NCBI RefSeq assembly: GCF_900095265.1
Contig: NZ_LT607662.1
Coordinates: 101,910 to 165,909 of the forward strand
Length of the DNA: 64,000 nt
Direction: 5' to 3'
Source of the DNA: Janthinobacterium sp. UMAB-56
GTDB lineage: Bacteria; Pseudomonadota; Gammaproteobacteria; Burkholderiales; Burkholderiaceae_D
Shown here: piece after piece, positions 41,871-51,122 of the stretch
How positions within the stretch are numbered: position 1 is the first letter of the stretch
How the letters are laid out: each line of letters begins with the position of its first letter
The notes under the pieces: model-generated
Seen by the model: only the letters and a program-made list of their open reading frames with translations
Databases searched by the model: none
Told to the model about the DNA's origin: nothing
Position numbers and translations under genes: made by a program

Positions 41871-44321
41871 ATGACTGCCTCTGCCCGGCCTGGACCCTTG
41901 CTTGTCATCACTGCCGTCATCTTCATCTTGCTGGGCCTGGCGCTTGCCGGCGGCGGCGCCTGGCTCATCAGCCTTGGCGGTTCCTGGTATTACGTCGTGG
42001 CCGGCATCGGCATGCTGCTTACCGGCGCGCTGGTATGGAGGGAGCGGCGCCGCGCCCAGCTGTTTCTCGCGCTGCTGCTGTTCGCCACCTTGATCTGGTC
42101 CGTCATCGAAGTGAAGTTCGACTGGTGGCAATTGCTGCCGCGCCTCGATATCTGGTTCGCCGCCGCCGTCTGGCTGCTGCTGCCGTTCGTCGACCGGCGG
42201 CTCGATCCGCCATTGATGGCCGGGACAAAACCGCGCGACGCTGGCAAGAGCGCCCTGGCCGCCGCCGTGGTGCTGACGGCCGTCGTGGGCGTGTACTCGC
42301 TGTTCCAGGATTACTATACTTTGCACGGCGACGTGCCGGCCGAGAACATGGCTGCCGTGCCGCAAGGCGACTTTGCACCCGGCGTGGCGCCCAACGACTG
42401 GGCCGCATATGGTCGCTCCGGCTATGGCGACCGCTACGCGCCTGCCGCGCAGATCACGCCCGCCAACGCTGCGCAGCTGAAGCAGGCGTGGGTGTACAAC
42501 ACGGGCGACTTCAAGGGGCCGAACGACCCGGGCGAGATCGCCAACGAAGTCACGCCCCTGAAAGTGAATGGCATGCTGTATCTGTGCACGCCGCACAATA
42601 TCGTCATTGCGCTGGACCCGGACACGGGCAAGGAGCTGTGGCGCCACGATCCGAAGATCAACCGCGACGCCTCCAGCTACCAGCACATGATCTGCCGCGG
42701 CGTGGCCTACTGGGACGTCAACGCGGGCCGCGCCAAGGGCGACCCGGCGCCGCAGGCGGCCGGCATGGAGTGTCCGCGCCGCATTTTTGCGCCCACCATG
42801 GACGCCACCCTGATCGCCGTGAATGCCGACACGGGCGAAGCGTGCAAAAGCTTTGGCGACAATGGCGTGATCGGCCTGTATCACGGCATGGGCATGAAAA
42901 AGCGGGGCTTTTTGATGCCGACGTCGCCGCCGGCCGTGGCGCAGAACGTGGTGGTGATGGCCGCCAGCGTGACGGACAATTTTTCCACGGAAGAGCCGTC
43001 AGGCGTGATCCGCGGTTACGATCCCGTCACCGGCAAGCTGATGTGGAACTGGGATGCCTCGAACCCGGATGACACGGCGCCGATTGCCGATGGCAAGACC
43101 TATACCAATAATTCGCCCAATTCCTGGGGCGTCTCCAGCGTGGATGAAAAGCTGGGCATGGTGTACATCCCGATGGGCAATGAAACGCCTGACACGTGGG
43201 GCGGTAACCGTAATCCCCATGGCGAGAAATATAATAGCGCCATCGTCGCACTGGACCTGGCCAGCGGCAAGCTGCGCTGGGCTTACCAGACCGTGCACCA
43301 CGATATCTGGGACATGGATATCGGCGGCCAGCCGACCCTGGTCGACATCGACACGCCCAAGGGCAAGGTGCCGTCCGTGGTGGCAACCACCAAGCGCGGC
43401 GATATCTATGTGATCGACCGCCGCGATGGCAGCCTGGTGGTGCCGGCGCCGGAAAAAGCCGTGCCGACCGCCAACGCCGCACCCGGCGACCGTTTATCGC
43501 CCACGCAACCGTTTTCCGCCCTCACTTTCCTGCCCGAGAAAAACATCAGCGAAACGGATATGTGGGGCACGACGCCGTTCGACCAACTGGCGTGCCGCAT
43601 CATCTTCCGCCAGCACCGTTATGAGGGGCCGTTCACGCCGCAAACGGTGGCGGAAGGCAAGATCAAGGGCGCCATCATCTCGCCGGGTCCGCTGGGCATC
43701 TTCGAGTGGGGCGGCGCGGCCGTCGATCCGGTGCGTCAGTTGCTGCTGCTCAACCCCGACTACATGGGCTTTCTGGAACGCCTGGTGCCGCGCGCGCAAG
43801 CCGACGCGAAGGGCGGCACGGGCACGGAAATGGGCTTGCAGCCGCAGACGGGCGTGCCGTTTGCCGTGGAAATCAATCCCTTCCTGTCGCCGCTGGGCTT
43901 CCCATGCCAGGCGCCGCCCTGGGGCTACATCGCCGCCGTCGACTTGCGCACCATGAAAAAAGTATGGATGCACAAGAACGGCACCACGCGCGACAGCGCT
44001 CCCGTGCCCATCGCCTTGCCGCTGGGCGTGCCCAGCCTGGGCGGCATGAGCACCACGGGCGGTGGCGTGGCTTTCCTCAGCAGCACGCTCGACTACTACA
44101 TCCGCGGCTACGACGTGCGCAACGGCAAGACCGTATGGAAAGCCCGCTTGCCGGCCGGCGGCCAGGCCACGCCGATGAGCTATGTCTCCGACAAGACGGG
44201 CAAGCAATATGTGGTCGTCATGGCCGGCGGCCACGGTTCCCTGGGCACGAAGATGGGCGATAGCCTGGTGGCGTTTGCCTTGCCGGATGAGGCGGTGAAG
44301 GAGGCGGGGAAAGCGAAATAG
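41871..44321 (+). CDS. gcd: Membrane-bound PQQ-dependent glucose dehydrogenase
   Basis: Gcd oxidises glucose (and other aldoses) to the lactone in the periplasm and passes electrons to ubiquinone. The 816-residue size fits. The start follows GAAGGAG. Five hydrophobic helices occupy residues about 10-150. The PQQ beta-propeller follows: WAAYGRSGYGDRYAPAAQI, EVTPLKVNGMLYLCTPHN, then HHDIWDMDIGGQPTLVDI (about 475-492), which holds the expected catalytic Asp region, and GGGVAFLSSTLDYYIRGYD near the end. Gluconate production by this enzyme is a common cause of phosphate solubilisation. No pqq synthesis gene is in the window. Confidence 0.95.
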   Translation: MTASARPGPLLVITAVIFILLGLALAGGGAWLISLGGSWYYVVAGIGMLLTGALVWRERRRAQLFLALLLFATLIWSVIEVKFDWWQLLPRLDIWFAAAVWLLLPFVDRRLDPPLMAGTKPRDAGKSALAAAVVLTAVVGVYSLFQDYYTLHGDVPAENMAAVPQGDFAPGVAPNDWAAYGRSGYGDRYAPAAQITPANAAQLKQAWVYNTGDFKGPNDPGEIANEVTPLKVNGMLYLCTPHNIVIALDPDTGKELWRHDPKINRDASSYQHMICRGVAYWDVNAGRAKGDPAPQAAGMECPRRIFAPTMDATLIAVNADTGEACKSFGDNGVIGLYHGMGMKKRGFLMPTSPPAVAQNVVVMAASVTDNFSTEEPSGVIRGYDPVTGKLMWNWDASNPDDTAPIADGKTYTNNSPNSWGVSSVDEKLGMVYIPMGNETPDTWGGNRNPHGEKYNSAIVALDLASGKLRWAYQTVHHDIWDMDIGGQPTLVDIDTPKGKVPSVVATTKRGDIYVIDRRDGSLVVPAPEKAVPTANAAPGDRLSPTQPFSALTFLPEKNISETDMWGTTPFDQLACRIIFRQHRYEGPFTPQTVAEGKIKGAIISPGPLGIFEWGGAAVDPVRQLLLLNPDYMGFLERLVPRAQADAKGGTGTEMGLQPQTGVPFAVEINPFLSPLGFPCQAPPWGYIAAVDLRTMKKVWMHKNGTTRDSAPVPIALPLGVPSLGGMSTTGGGVAFLSSTLDYYIRGYDVRNGKTVWKARLPAGGQATPMSYVSDKTGKQYVVVMAGGHGSLGTKMGDSLVAFALPDEAVKEAGKAK

Positions 44322-44515
44322 AGCATGGGTGGTGCCGCATGGAATTGCACATGGTGGTATTCGGAAACCTGAAAGGCACCATGGGTAGATTGAGTGGAGC
44401 GCTCAGTGCCGTACTGAGCTTTCTTGCGGTATTTCTCGACTCGGTAGCCATTTGCGCGCGTCCGGTTTGCCGGTCCGCATAGCAATCCGCCGCCACTGCT
44501 GCTGCCGCTTGCATG

Positions 44516-44544
44516 GCGTTGCCGCAAACTTGTTGCGGCAACGC
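44516..44544. terminator. Strong hairpin between convergent genes
   Basis: A perfect 12-bp stem GCGTTGCCGCAA/TTGCGGCAACGC with a 5-nt loop lies 7 nt beyond the stop of the minus-strand DUF748 gene and about 200 nt after gcd. It has no T run on either side. It probably stabilises or ends the DUF748 transcript. Confidence 0.6.
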
Positions 44545-44551
44545 CGATCGT

Positions 44552-47500
44552 TTACTGCGCCGCCAATCCCAGCTTCAGGCCCACCAGCTTGCCCGGAGCG
44601 GCCTGCGTTTTTTCCGGCGCGCCCGCGCTGACCCTGGCTGCCGGCGTGCCGTCCTGCTGCAGGGCGGCCAGGATCGCTGCGCTGCGCTGGGCGCCCAGCT
44701 TGCTCAAGGCGTCGGCAGGCAGGGGCTGTCTGGCTTCCAGTTGCTGGCGCAAGCCGTTGTAGAACGTGCCCGTGTCGGCCACTTGCGGTTCGCCTTCGAT
44801 CAGCTTGCCCAGGCGTTGCCAGACGGGGATTTTTGCCGCCGCCGTAGCCGAGGCGCCGGTCGATGCCGCTGCACCCGCCGCTGTGGCTGGGACGGCCGCC
44901 TCCGCCGCCTTCTTCTGCTTGTCCAGCTCGGCCTTGCCGAAGCGCTCGCCATACAGGTCGCGCAGGGCGCCCCGTATCTTGCGTTCGCCCAGGTTCAACG
45001 GCCCGGGTTCTTCGCCTGCTTCCAGCTTGATGCCGGCCTTGGCGGCGACGGCGCGGCGCACGGCCTGGGCGCGCAGGGCGGCCGCATCCGTGTCGCTGTA
45101 CTGGCCCGGCACGGCCAGCGTCAGCTGTTCGCGCTTGGCGAGAATTTGCGCCACTTGCTTGAGCTTTTCCCGCTCGGGCGGCAGCAGCACGGCGCTGCCC
45201 GCATCGAAGTCGATGGATTCGAGCTTGTCGGCGCTGATGCCCAGCAAATTGCCCAGCGCGCGGAAGGGCGCCGTGACGATCTTCGTCAATACATTGCCCA
45301 CGGCTTTCCAGATCAGGGCGCCATAGCTGAATTGCGGGTCGTTCATGTCGCCCGACACGGGCAGGCCGAGGTCGATGCGCCCATCGCTATCCTTGAGGAT
45401 GGCCAGCGCCAGTTCCAACGGCAGTTTCAGGGCGTCCGGGCTGTCGATGCGCTCGCCCAGGGTCAGCTTGTCGAGCACGATCTGGTTGGTGCCGTCGAGC
45501 TGGCGGTTGCGCACCTTGTATTGCAAGTCCAGCGAAATCTTGCCTTCGGCCACCTTGTAGCCGGCGAACTTCATCGTGTACGGCGAGGCGGACACCATGT
45601 CGACGTTCTTGAAGACGACGTTCAAGTCCGTGTTGTCGGTCGGGGAAAACGGGTTCAGCTTGCCACGCACGCGGGCCAGGCCGAATTCGTCGATACGGCC
45701 GTCGAGTTCGATCTGGCTGCGCGCATCGCGCTGCGTCGACAGGCCCGTGATGACGCCATTGAGTTCATAAATCTTGGCGGCGAACTGGGGCCGCAAGCTG
45801 AGGTCGGCAAAGTCCAGCTTGGCGTTTTGCAGGCGCACGCGGCGCACGCGCACGGGGAAGGCGGCGTCGGCTGCTGTTGGCGTCGCCGTGGTCGCTGGTG
45901 CGACAGCTGGCTCCGGCGCCTTGACCAGCAGGCGCTGCGCGTTCAGGCTGCGGTCGTTTTCGATGATCAGCTGGGCGTTCGGTTCGACCACGCGCAGTTC
46001 GGGGATATCGACAAAATCGGGGCCCACGCTGGCGGTCAGCTTGTCGGCGCGCACGCTTTTCCACGAGGCAAAACGCTTGCCATCCGTTTCATTGAGCACC
46101 AGGCCGGCGATATCCACGCCGCCTTCATAGCGTACTTTCGGTGCTTTCGGCGCGCCGCCGCCCGTCGTCAGGCGGCCGCTGCCGGAGAGCGAGCCGCTTG
46201 CCAGTTTCAGTTTCACATGCTGCGCCAGCAAGGCTTGCACGGGCGCCAGGGTCAGCTGTTTCAAATTCAGTTGCGCATCGACGGCGCCCGTGCCCGGCAC
46301 GAACTTGCCCTTGGCCGTGAGCAAGCCACCTTCGCGCAAGCCCACGCCCAGCTCGAACGGCAGCGCCTGTTGCATATCATTGCTGACCTTGCGCAGGGAG
46401 AGGTGGGCATCCTGCAGCGTACCCTTGATGCCCGTGTCCGCATCGTCGACGCGGGCGGCGAACTTGCTCAGTTCCACCTGGTCTACCGTGGCAGACCATG
46501 GCGCGGACGGGGCATCCGCCGTCGCGTCGGCCTTGCCGGCGGCGAACACGGGCAGCTTTTGCGCAATCTCAAACTCCCCCTGGCGGTTGCGCGCCAGGTC
46601 GATCTGCGCGCCGCTGGCCGTCACGGCGCCCAGGTGCACGGTATGGGCCGCCAGGTCGATCTTGCCATCGGTAAAACCCAACTGGGCCAGCTTGAACGGT
46701 GTTTGCGCGCCCCGTTGCATGGCCAGATCGGCCAGGCTGGCATTCGCGCCGTCGATGACGGTAGCCATGCCCGCTGGCGCTTGCTGCAAGGCCAGTTGCA
46801 AGTTCAGCTGCAGCTGTCTGGCGCTCAGCTGCAGGGCAGGCGAGACGGTTTCATCGATGGCGTAGACGTCCACATTGGCCAAGGCCACTTGCTTCAGGTC
46901 CACTTTCCACTTGCCAGGCTTGGCTGCCGCTGCCGCTGCTGCTGGCGCGTCGGCTGGCGCCGGTTTGCCAGGCAGCATCAGGTTCGCCACGTCGATTTCG
47001 CCTTTGCTGTCGCGCCGCACGGCCACCTTGCCGCCATACAGGTTGACCTTGTCGACCGTGACGCTCTGGCGCGCCAGGTCGGCGTTGACGCCGGCGATGC
47101 CCAGGGTGGCGAGCGAGGCAAACGGTTCTCCCTTGCCCTTTACCTCGTCTCGCACCAGCGCCAGGTCGCGCAAGGCCAGGCCGGCGCCTTTGACGCTCGC
47201 TTCGAGCTTGCCGTCGGCATAGGAAAAGGCGTAGGGCAGGCGCGCCGACAGCTTGCCGCTGCTGACAGTGGCGCGCGTGTAGGCTTTCAAATATGCGGCA
47301 AGGCCGGGCAGGGACGCGTCGTTCAGTATCAGTTCGCCTTCGCCGCGAATCGGGTTGAGCGAGGCCGTGCCGCGCCAGTGCAGCTTGCCGCCGCGCGCCG
47401 CGTCGGCGCTCAGGCTGTAGCTGCCGTTGGCATCGGGCAGGGTGGAGATCTGATCGAGCGTAAAGTTGATCGGCGTGAAGTTGTCCGCATAGCCCGCCTT

Positions 47501-48043
47501 CTGGTCGTGCCAGTCCACTTTGCCTTGTTCCAGCGCAAAGTGGGCAATGACGAGGCGCGGCATGCCGCCTTCGCTCTTCTCCGGGTGGCGGCTTTGCCAG
47601 GTGGCCAGCACTTCGGCCAGGTTGAACTTGCCGTCCGGCGTGATGGTCAGCTGCGCTTGCGGCGCCGTGATGCGGATTTCCGCCAGGCTCCAGGCGCGGC
47701 GCACGATGGATTTCCATTCCAGTTGCACGGCCAGGGCGCCGATGGACAGCAGGGGCGCACTCGCGCCGCTCTTGCCATCCGCGCTGGCCGCTTCCTTGAA
47801 AACGATCTGCTCCGCTTCCAGGCGCAGGGTAAACGGGTTGAAGCGCACGTCAGCGATGCTGGCCTGGCGCGCGAGTTCTTTCTCGGCAAATTTGGGTAGC
47901 TGGTTTTTAATAACGTAGGGCACCAGCCAGAAGCCGGCCGCGCTGTAGGCGGCCAGGGCGCAGCCTGTGCCGACGGCCCAGCGCTGCCAGCGTTTCCAGC
48001 GAAATGATTTCGTCTGCACGCTTTTGTTGTCGATTGTGTTCAC
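44552..48043 (-). CDS. DUF748 (AsmA-like) envelope protein
   Basis: The product is about 1163 residues from a GTG at 48043, chosen because AAAGG lies 7 nt upstream; a GTG at 48076 would add 11 residues but has no ribosome site. A membrane helix (about 20-44) anchors a long periplasmic chain of repeated beta-rich DUF748 segments (VRFNPFTLRLEAEQIVF, ITPDGKFNLAEVLATW, VDMVSASPYTMKFAGYKVAE, LPVSGDMNDPQFSYG). The pattern GKISLDLQYKV/DKLTLGERIDSPDA is characteristic. AsmA-like proteins are proposed to bridge the inner and outer membranes and move lipids; that role is inferred here. Ala-rich linkers occur at several points. Confidence 0.88.
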   Translation of the reverse strand: MNTIDNKSVQTKSFRWKRWQRWAVGTGCALAAYSAAGFWLVPYVIKNQLPKFAEKELARQASIADVRFNPFTLRLEAEQIVFKEAASADGKSGASAPLLSIGALAVQLEWKSIVRRAWSLAEIRITAPQAQLTITPDGKFNLAEVLATWQSRHPEKSEGGMPRLVIAHFALEQGKVDWHDQKAGYADNFTPINFTLDQISTLPDANGSYSLSADAARGGKLHWRGTASLNPIRGEGELILNDASLPGLAAYLKAYTRATVSSGKLSARLPYAFSYADGKLEASVKGAGLALRDLALVRDEVKGKGEPFASLATLGIAGVNADLARQSVTVDKVNLYGGKVAVRRDSKGEIDVANLMLPGKPAPADAPAAAAAAAKPGKWKVDLKQVALANVDVYAIDETVSPALQLSARQLQLNLQLALQQAPAGMATVIDGANASLADLAMQRGAQTPFKLAQLGFTDGKIDLAAHTVHLGAVTASGAQIDLARNRQGEFEIAQKLPVFAAGKADATADAPSAPWSATVDQVELSKFAARVDDADTGIKGTLQDAHLSLRKVSNDMQQALPFELGVGLREGGLLTAKGKFVPGTGAVDAQLNLKQLTLAPVQALLAQHVKLKLASGSLSGSGRLTTGGGAPKAPKVRYEGGVDIAGLVLNETDGKRFASWKSVRADKLTASVGPDFVDIPELRVVEPNAQLIIENDRSLNAQRLLVKAPEPAVAPATTATPTAADAAFPVRVRRVRLQNAKLDFADLSLRPQFAAKIYELNGVITGLSTQRDARSQIELDGRIDEFGLARVRGKLNPFSPTDNTDLNVVFKNVDMVSASPYTMKFAGYKVAEGKISLDLQYKVRNRQLDGTNQIVLDKLTLGERIDSPDALKLPLELALAILKDSDGRIDLGLPVSGDMNDPQFSYGALIWKAVGNVLTKIVTAPFRALGNLLGISADKLESIDFDAGSAVLLPPEREKLKQVAQILAKREQLTLAVPGQYSDTDAAALRAQAVRRAVAAKAGIKLEAGEEPGPLNLGERKIRGALRDLYGERFGKAELDKQKKAAEAAVPATAAGAAASTGASATAAAKIPVWQRLGKLIEGEPQVADTGTFYNGLRQQLEARQPLPADALSKLGAQRSAAILAALQQDGTPAARVSAGAPEKTQAAPGKLVGLKLGLAAQ

Positions 48044-48224
48044 GAACTGACCTTTTAGTATCTTGTTAGGCGGCACACTTGTGCGCCGTGACTGTCAGTA
48101 TGCCTCTTTGCGGCCTGGTCTGCAAAATCCAAACGTGTTCATGTGATAACAGGTGCTGTGGACAGCTGTTTATCTTGTGAAACTTGCCTATTTTTCGCAA
48201 TTATCTCCAATTGTCACTTATTCA

Positions 48225-48243
48225 TTGCGAATGATTATCGTTA
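48225..48243. promoter_or_regulatory. Fur box upstream of the siderophore receptor
   Basis: The 19-nt TTGCGAATGATTATCGTTA closely follows the Fur consensus GATAATGATAATCATTATC, with the core AATGATTATCGTT. It lies about 70 nt upstream of a TonB-dependent siderophore receptor start, the expected place for iron repression. Confidence 0.75.
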
Positions 48244-48309
48244 CGGATATGATGCCGCGTAACTTGAAGTTTCCTTTCATTACTTTTTTCTGTTGAAGGT
48301 CCTGTCTTT

Positions 48310-50454
48310 ATGCGCGCTGTTTTTCCTTCCTTGCAACTACTTCCAGTGGCCGCCGCCTTGTCGCTGGCCTTCACTTCCCATGCGGCCAGTGCAGCCGATG
48401 GCGCCAGCGGCCAGGACGATTTGACGGCTGGCGATGTGAAAGTCATGCAGGCCGTGCAGGTGACCGGCGCGCGCGCGCAAGGCTTGGTGCCGCTCACCAC
48501 GGAGGCGGGCAGTTTTCGTGGCGCCAACATGATGGATGTACCATCGACCGTCAACGTGATCACGCGCGAATTGCTGGAGCAGCAAGCCGTGTCCGGCCTG
48601 TACGATGCCGTGCGCAATACGGCGGGCGTGACGCGCCAGCAAAACGGCGGCGAGACGTGGGATCAGTTGGTGATACGCGGCATTGCCGTGGAAAACCGCA
48701 CGAATTACCGCCTCAACGGCTCCTTGCCCATCATGAACTTCTCACAAGTGCCCATGGAAAACAAGGAGAGGGTGGAAGTGCTGAAGGGCGCGTCGGCCCT
48801 CTACTATGGCTTCACGTCGCCGGCCGGCGTGGTCAACTTCGTAAGCAAGCGGGCCGGCAGTCGACCTGTCACCAGCATGGGCTTGAGTCTCGATGACCGT
48901 GGCAGTGCCGTGGCGACTGTGGACGTGGGCCGGCGTTTTGGCGCGCAGCAAGAGTTCGGCGTGCGTCTCAATGCCGCTGGCGGCACCCTGGGTTCTTACC
49001 TCGACAAGGCCGGCAACGGCAAGCGCCGTTTCATTTCCACGGCGCTGGACTGGAGAGTGACGAACAAGCTGCTGCTGAAAGCGGACCTGGAATACGAGCG
49101 CCGCAAAGTGACGGAGCAGGCGGGCGTGGCCTTGCCCACGGCCGTGAAAGGCGTGATCAGTTTGCCGCGCGCCGTCGATCCGCGCCAGTTGATCGGTCCC
49201 GATTGGTCGCATTTCGAGACGCAAACGAAAAACGCGCAGGTGCGCGCCGACTACGCCATCGCGGAGGGCTGGGCACTGACGGTGGAAGCGGGTCACTCGG
49301 AAACAGCGCGCGACCGCCGCCTGGCGATCTTCCGCCTGAACAACGCGGCGGCGCTGGCCACGGGCGCGGGCCGCATCACGGGCAATATCCAGCACAGCGT
49401 GACGGCGTCCGACTTGCTGCGCGCGGAACTTGCCGGCAGTTTCAAGACTGGTGTCATCGCGCATGAACTGACCCTGGGCGCTACGCGCACGGACAAGTCG
49501 CAAGACCCTATTTACCAAAGCAATTACACGATTGCTTCGCAAAATCTGTACCAGCCCGTGCCCGTGACGAATGTCGTGTTCGGTCCCAAGCCCACTGCGC
49601 CCACGACGGCCGCGCTCGACACGCGTGATACGGGCGTGTATGCGCTCGACCGCATGGTCTTCGGCCCGCATTGGCAAAGCGTCATTGGCGTGCGCCGCAG
49701 CAGTTACCAGAGCGACCAGGGCGCCAGCCACTACGACGTCAGCAAGACGACGCCGATGGCCTCATTGATTTACAAGGCCACGCCCGAACTGTCGATCTAC
49801 GCGTCCACGGCGCGCGGGCTGGAAGAGGGTGAAACGGGGCCGACGGGCACGGCCAACCAGGGCGTCAAGATGGCGCCTGGCGTGAGCAAACAGCAAGAAT
49901 TGGGTGCGCGCTGGCTGACGCCGGGCGGCACCTTGGTCTCCGCCGCATTGTTCGAAATCACGCGCCCTGGCTATTACACCAACAGCAGCAATGTGTTTAC
50001 CTCGGATGGCGAACAACGCTACCGTGGCCTGGAACTGTCGACCCAGGGCAAGCTGACGCGCCAGTTGTCGTGGCAGACGTCGGCCCAGTTTCTCGACCCC
50101 AAGTTTGCCCACATCAATGCCGATTACAACGGCAAGGCGCCGGAAAATGCATCGAAACGCACGGCTAGCGCCTTTTTGGTCTATGCGTTGGACGCCGTGC
50201 CGGGCCTGTCCGTCAACGGCGGCGCGTATTACTACAGCGCCCGTCCCGTCAACGACTTGAACCAGGCCTTCCTCGGTGGCGTCAGCCTGTTCAGTGCGGG
50301 CGCCCGCTATGCAAGCCGCGTGCTGGACAAGGCCGTCGTGTGGCAACTGAATGTGGAAAACGCGGCCGACAAGCGCTACTGGGCCGGCGCCGGCACGCGT
50401 TTGGCGTCCGGTGCGCCGCGTGCCATTAAGCTGTCGATGAAGATGGATTTGTAA
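48310..50454 (+). CDS. TonB-dependent siderophore receptor
   Basis: The 714-residue outer-membrane receptor has a signal peptide ending near HAASAA, a TonB-proximal stretch (MQAVQVTGARAQG), the plug (FRGANMMDVPSTVNVITREL, GETWDQLVIRGI, VEVLKGASALYYGFTSPAGV) and a barrel. The plug blocks are those of ferric-siderophore receptors (FhuE/FpvA type). The Fur box upstream supports iron control. The C-terminus ends MKMDL rather than the usual Phe. The specific siderophore cannot be inferred, and no biosynthesis genes are nearby. A 120-bp palindromic repeat begins 1 nt after the stop. Confidence 0.93.
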   Translation: MRAVFPSLQLLPVAAALSLAFTSHAASAADGASGQDDLTAGDVKVMQAVQVTGARAQGLVPLTTEAGSFRGANMMDVPSTVNVITRELLEQQAVSGLYDAVRNTAGVTRQQNGGETWDQLVIRGIAVENRTNYRLNGSLPIMNFSQVPMENKERVEVLKGASALYYGFTSPAGVVNFVSKRAGSRPVTSMGLSLDDRGSAVATVDVGRRFGAQQEFGVRLNAAGGTLGSYLDKAGNGKRRFISTALDWRVTNKLLLKADLEYERRKVTEQAGVALPTAVKGVISLPRAVDPRQLIGPDWSHFETQTKNAQVRADYAIAEGWALTVEAGHSETARDRRLAIFRLNNAAALATGAGRITGNIQHSVTASDLLRAELAGSFKTGVIAHELTLGATRTDKSQDPIYQSNYTIASQNLYQPVPVTNVVFGPKPTAPTTAALDTRDTGVYALDRMVFGPHWQSVIGVRRSSYQSDQGASHYDVSKTTPMASLIYKATPELSIYASTARGLEEGETGPTGTANQGVKMAPGVSKQQELGARWLTPGGTLVSAALFEITRPGYYTNSSNVFTSDGEQRYRGLELSTQGKLTRQLSWQTSAQFLDPKFAHINADYNGKAPENASKRTASAFLVYALDAVPGLSVNGGAYYYSARPVNDLNQAFLGGVSLFSAGARYASRVLDKAVVWQLNVENAADKRYWAGAGTRLASGAPRAIKLSMKMDL

Positions 50455-50455
50455 G

Positions 50456-50575
50456 AACGCCTATCAAAACCTACTGCGCGTCGGTATAGGCGGCCTGCGA
50501 TGCTCACCGTGCTCAAGCACGGTTGCGCTTCTCAGCCACCTCTTCCGTCCGCTCGCTACGGTTTTGTTAGGCGTT
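50456..50575. repeat. 120-bp palindromic repeat element with terminal inverted repeats
   Basis: The ends are 16-nt inverted repeats, AACGCCTATCAAAACC and GGTTTTGTTAGGCGTT, with one mismatch. Inside is a hairpin ACCGTGC-TCAA-GCACGGT (50506-50523). The element has no coding capacity and sits directly after a stop codon. The inner phrase with GCGATGCTCACCGT and GGTTGCGCTTCTC is one I associate with dispersed intergenic repeats of Oxalobacteraceae, so it is probably a small non-autonomous (MITE/REP-like) element. Confidence 0.65.
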
Positions 50576-50634
50576 GTCAGTCAGGTTTGACCTGCGCCCT
50601 GTGCGCAGGGGGCTTGCTCTGATACAATGTTGCC

Positions 50635-51033
50635 ATGTTTATCAGCAAAGGCAAGGCCAGCATCGTCCTGTGGATCGCGTGTATCGCCATCTTCCTGGCC
50701 ACGCTCGCCCCTACGCTGTCGCGCGCGCTGACGGTCGCCAGCGGCATGGCCGTGCCCAGTCTGGAAATCTGTTCGGTGGCCGGGGGCATGCAAGCCATGC
50801 GCGCCCGCGACGACGCGCAAGAACCTTCCGCGCCTGAAAAATCGGGCATGCGCATGGGAGATTGCCCTTGCTGCAGCATGCATGCCGACACTTTATCGAT
50901 TCCGCCCACCTCCCTCGTGCTCGCTTCCGGCGAACTGATCACGGGCTTGTTGCCCGAACTGTTCTACCAGTCCGCCACGCCGCTGTTCGCCTGGACGCCC
51001 GTCCAGCCCCGTGGGCCACCCGCCGCTTTCTGA
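50635..51033 (+). CDS. DUF2946-type small membrane protein
   Basis: The 132-residue protein has an N-terminal hydrophobic helix (about 8-30; SIVLWIACIAIFLATLAPTL) and the CPCCSMHAD motif (about residues 77-85) characteristic of DUF2946 proteins, with other Met residues nearby. The Cys/Met/His cluster suggests metal binding, copper being likely since an OprC-like copper receptor follows 89 nt downstream. A TACAAT element lies 7 nt before the ATG and there is no clear ribosome site, so the mRNA leader may be very short. The molecular role is unknown. Confidence 0.75.
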   Translation: MFISKGKASIVLWIACIAIFLATLAPTLSRALTVASGMAVPSLEICSVAGGMQAMRARDDAQEPSAPEKSGMRMGDCPCCSMHADTLSIPPTSLVLASGELITGLLPELFYQSATPLFAWTPVQPRGPPAAF

Positions 51034-51122
51034 TCTGTCCCTTTCCCTGAACTGCCTTGCGCCGAGCGTATCGTGCGCTTGCGCCTGTTCGTCTTACCTC
51101 TACAGAATCTGAAAGCAGCACC

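Noticed and set aside
41645-41968. A minus-strand frame over the divergent promoter region
   Set aside because: It overlaps the gcd start and has no ribosome site or recognised motif.
44218-44541. A 107-codon minus-strand frame across the end of gcd
   Set aside because: It runs antisense into gcd, lacks a ribosome site and has a composition typical of shadow frames.
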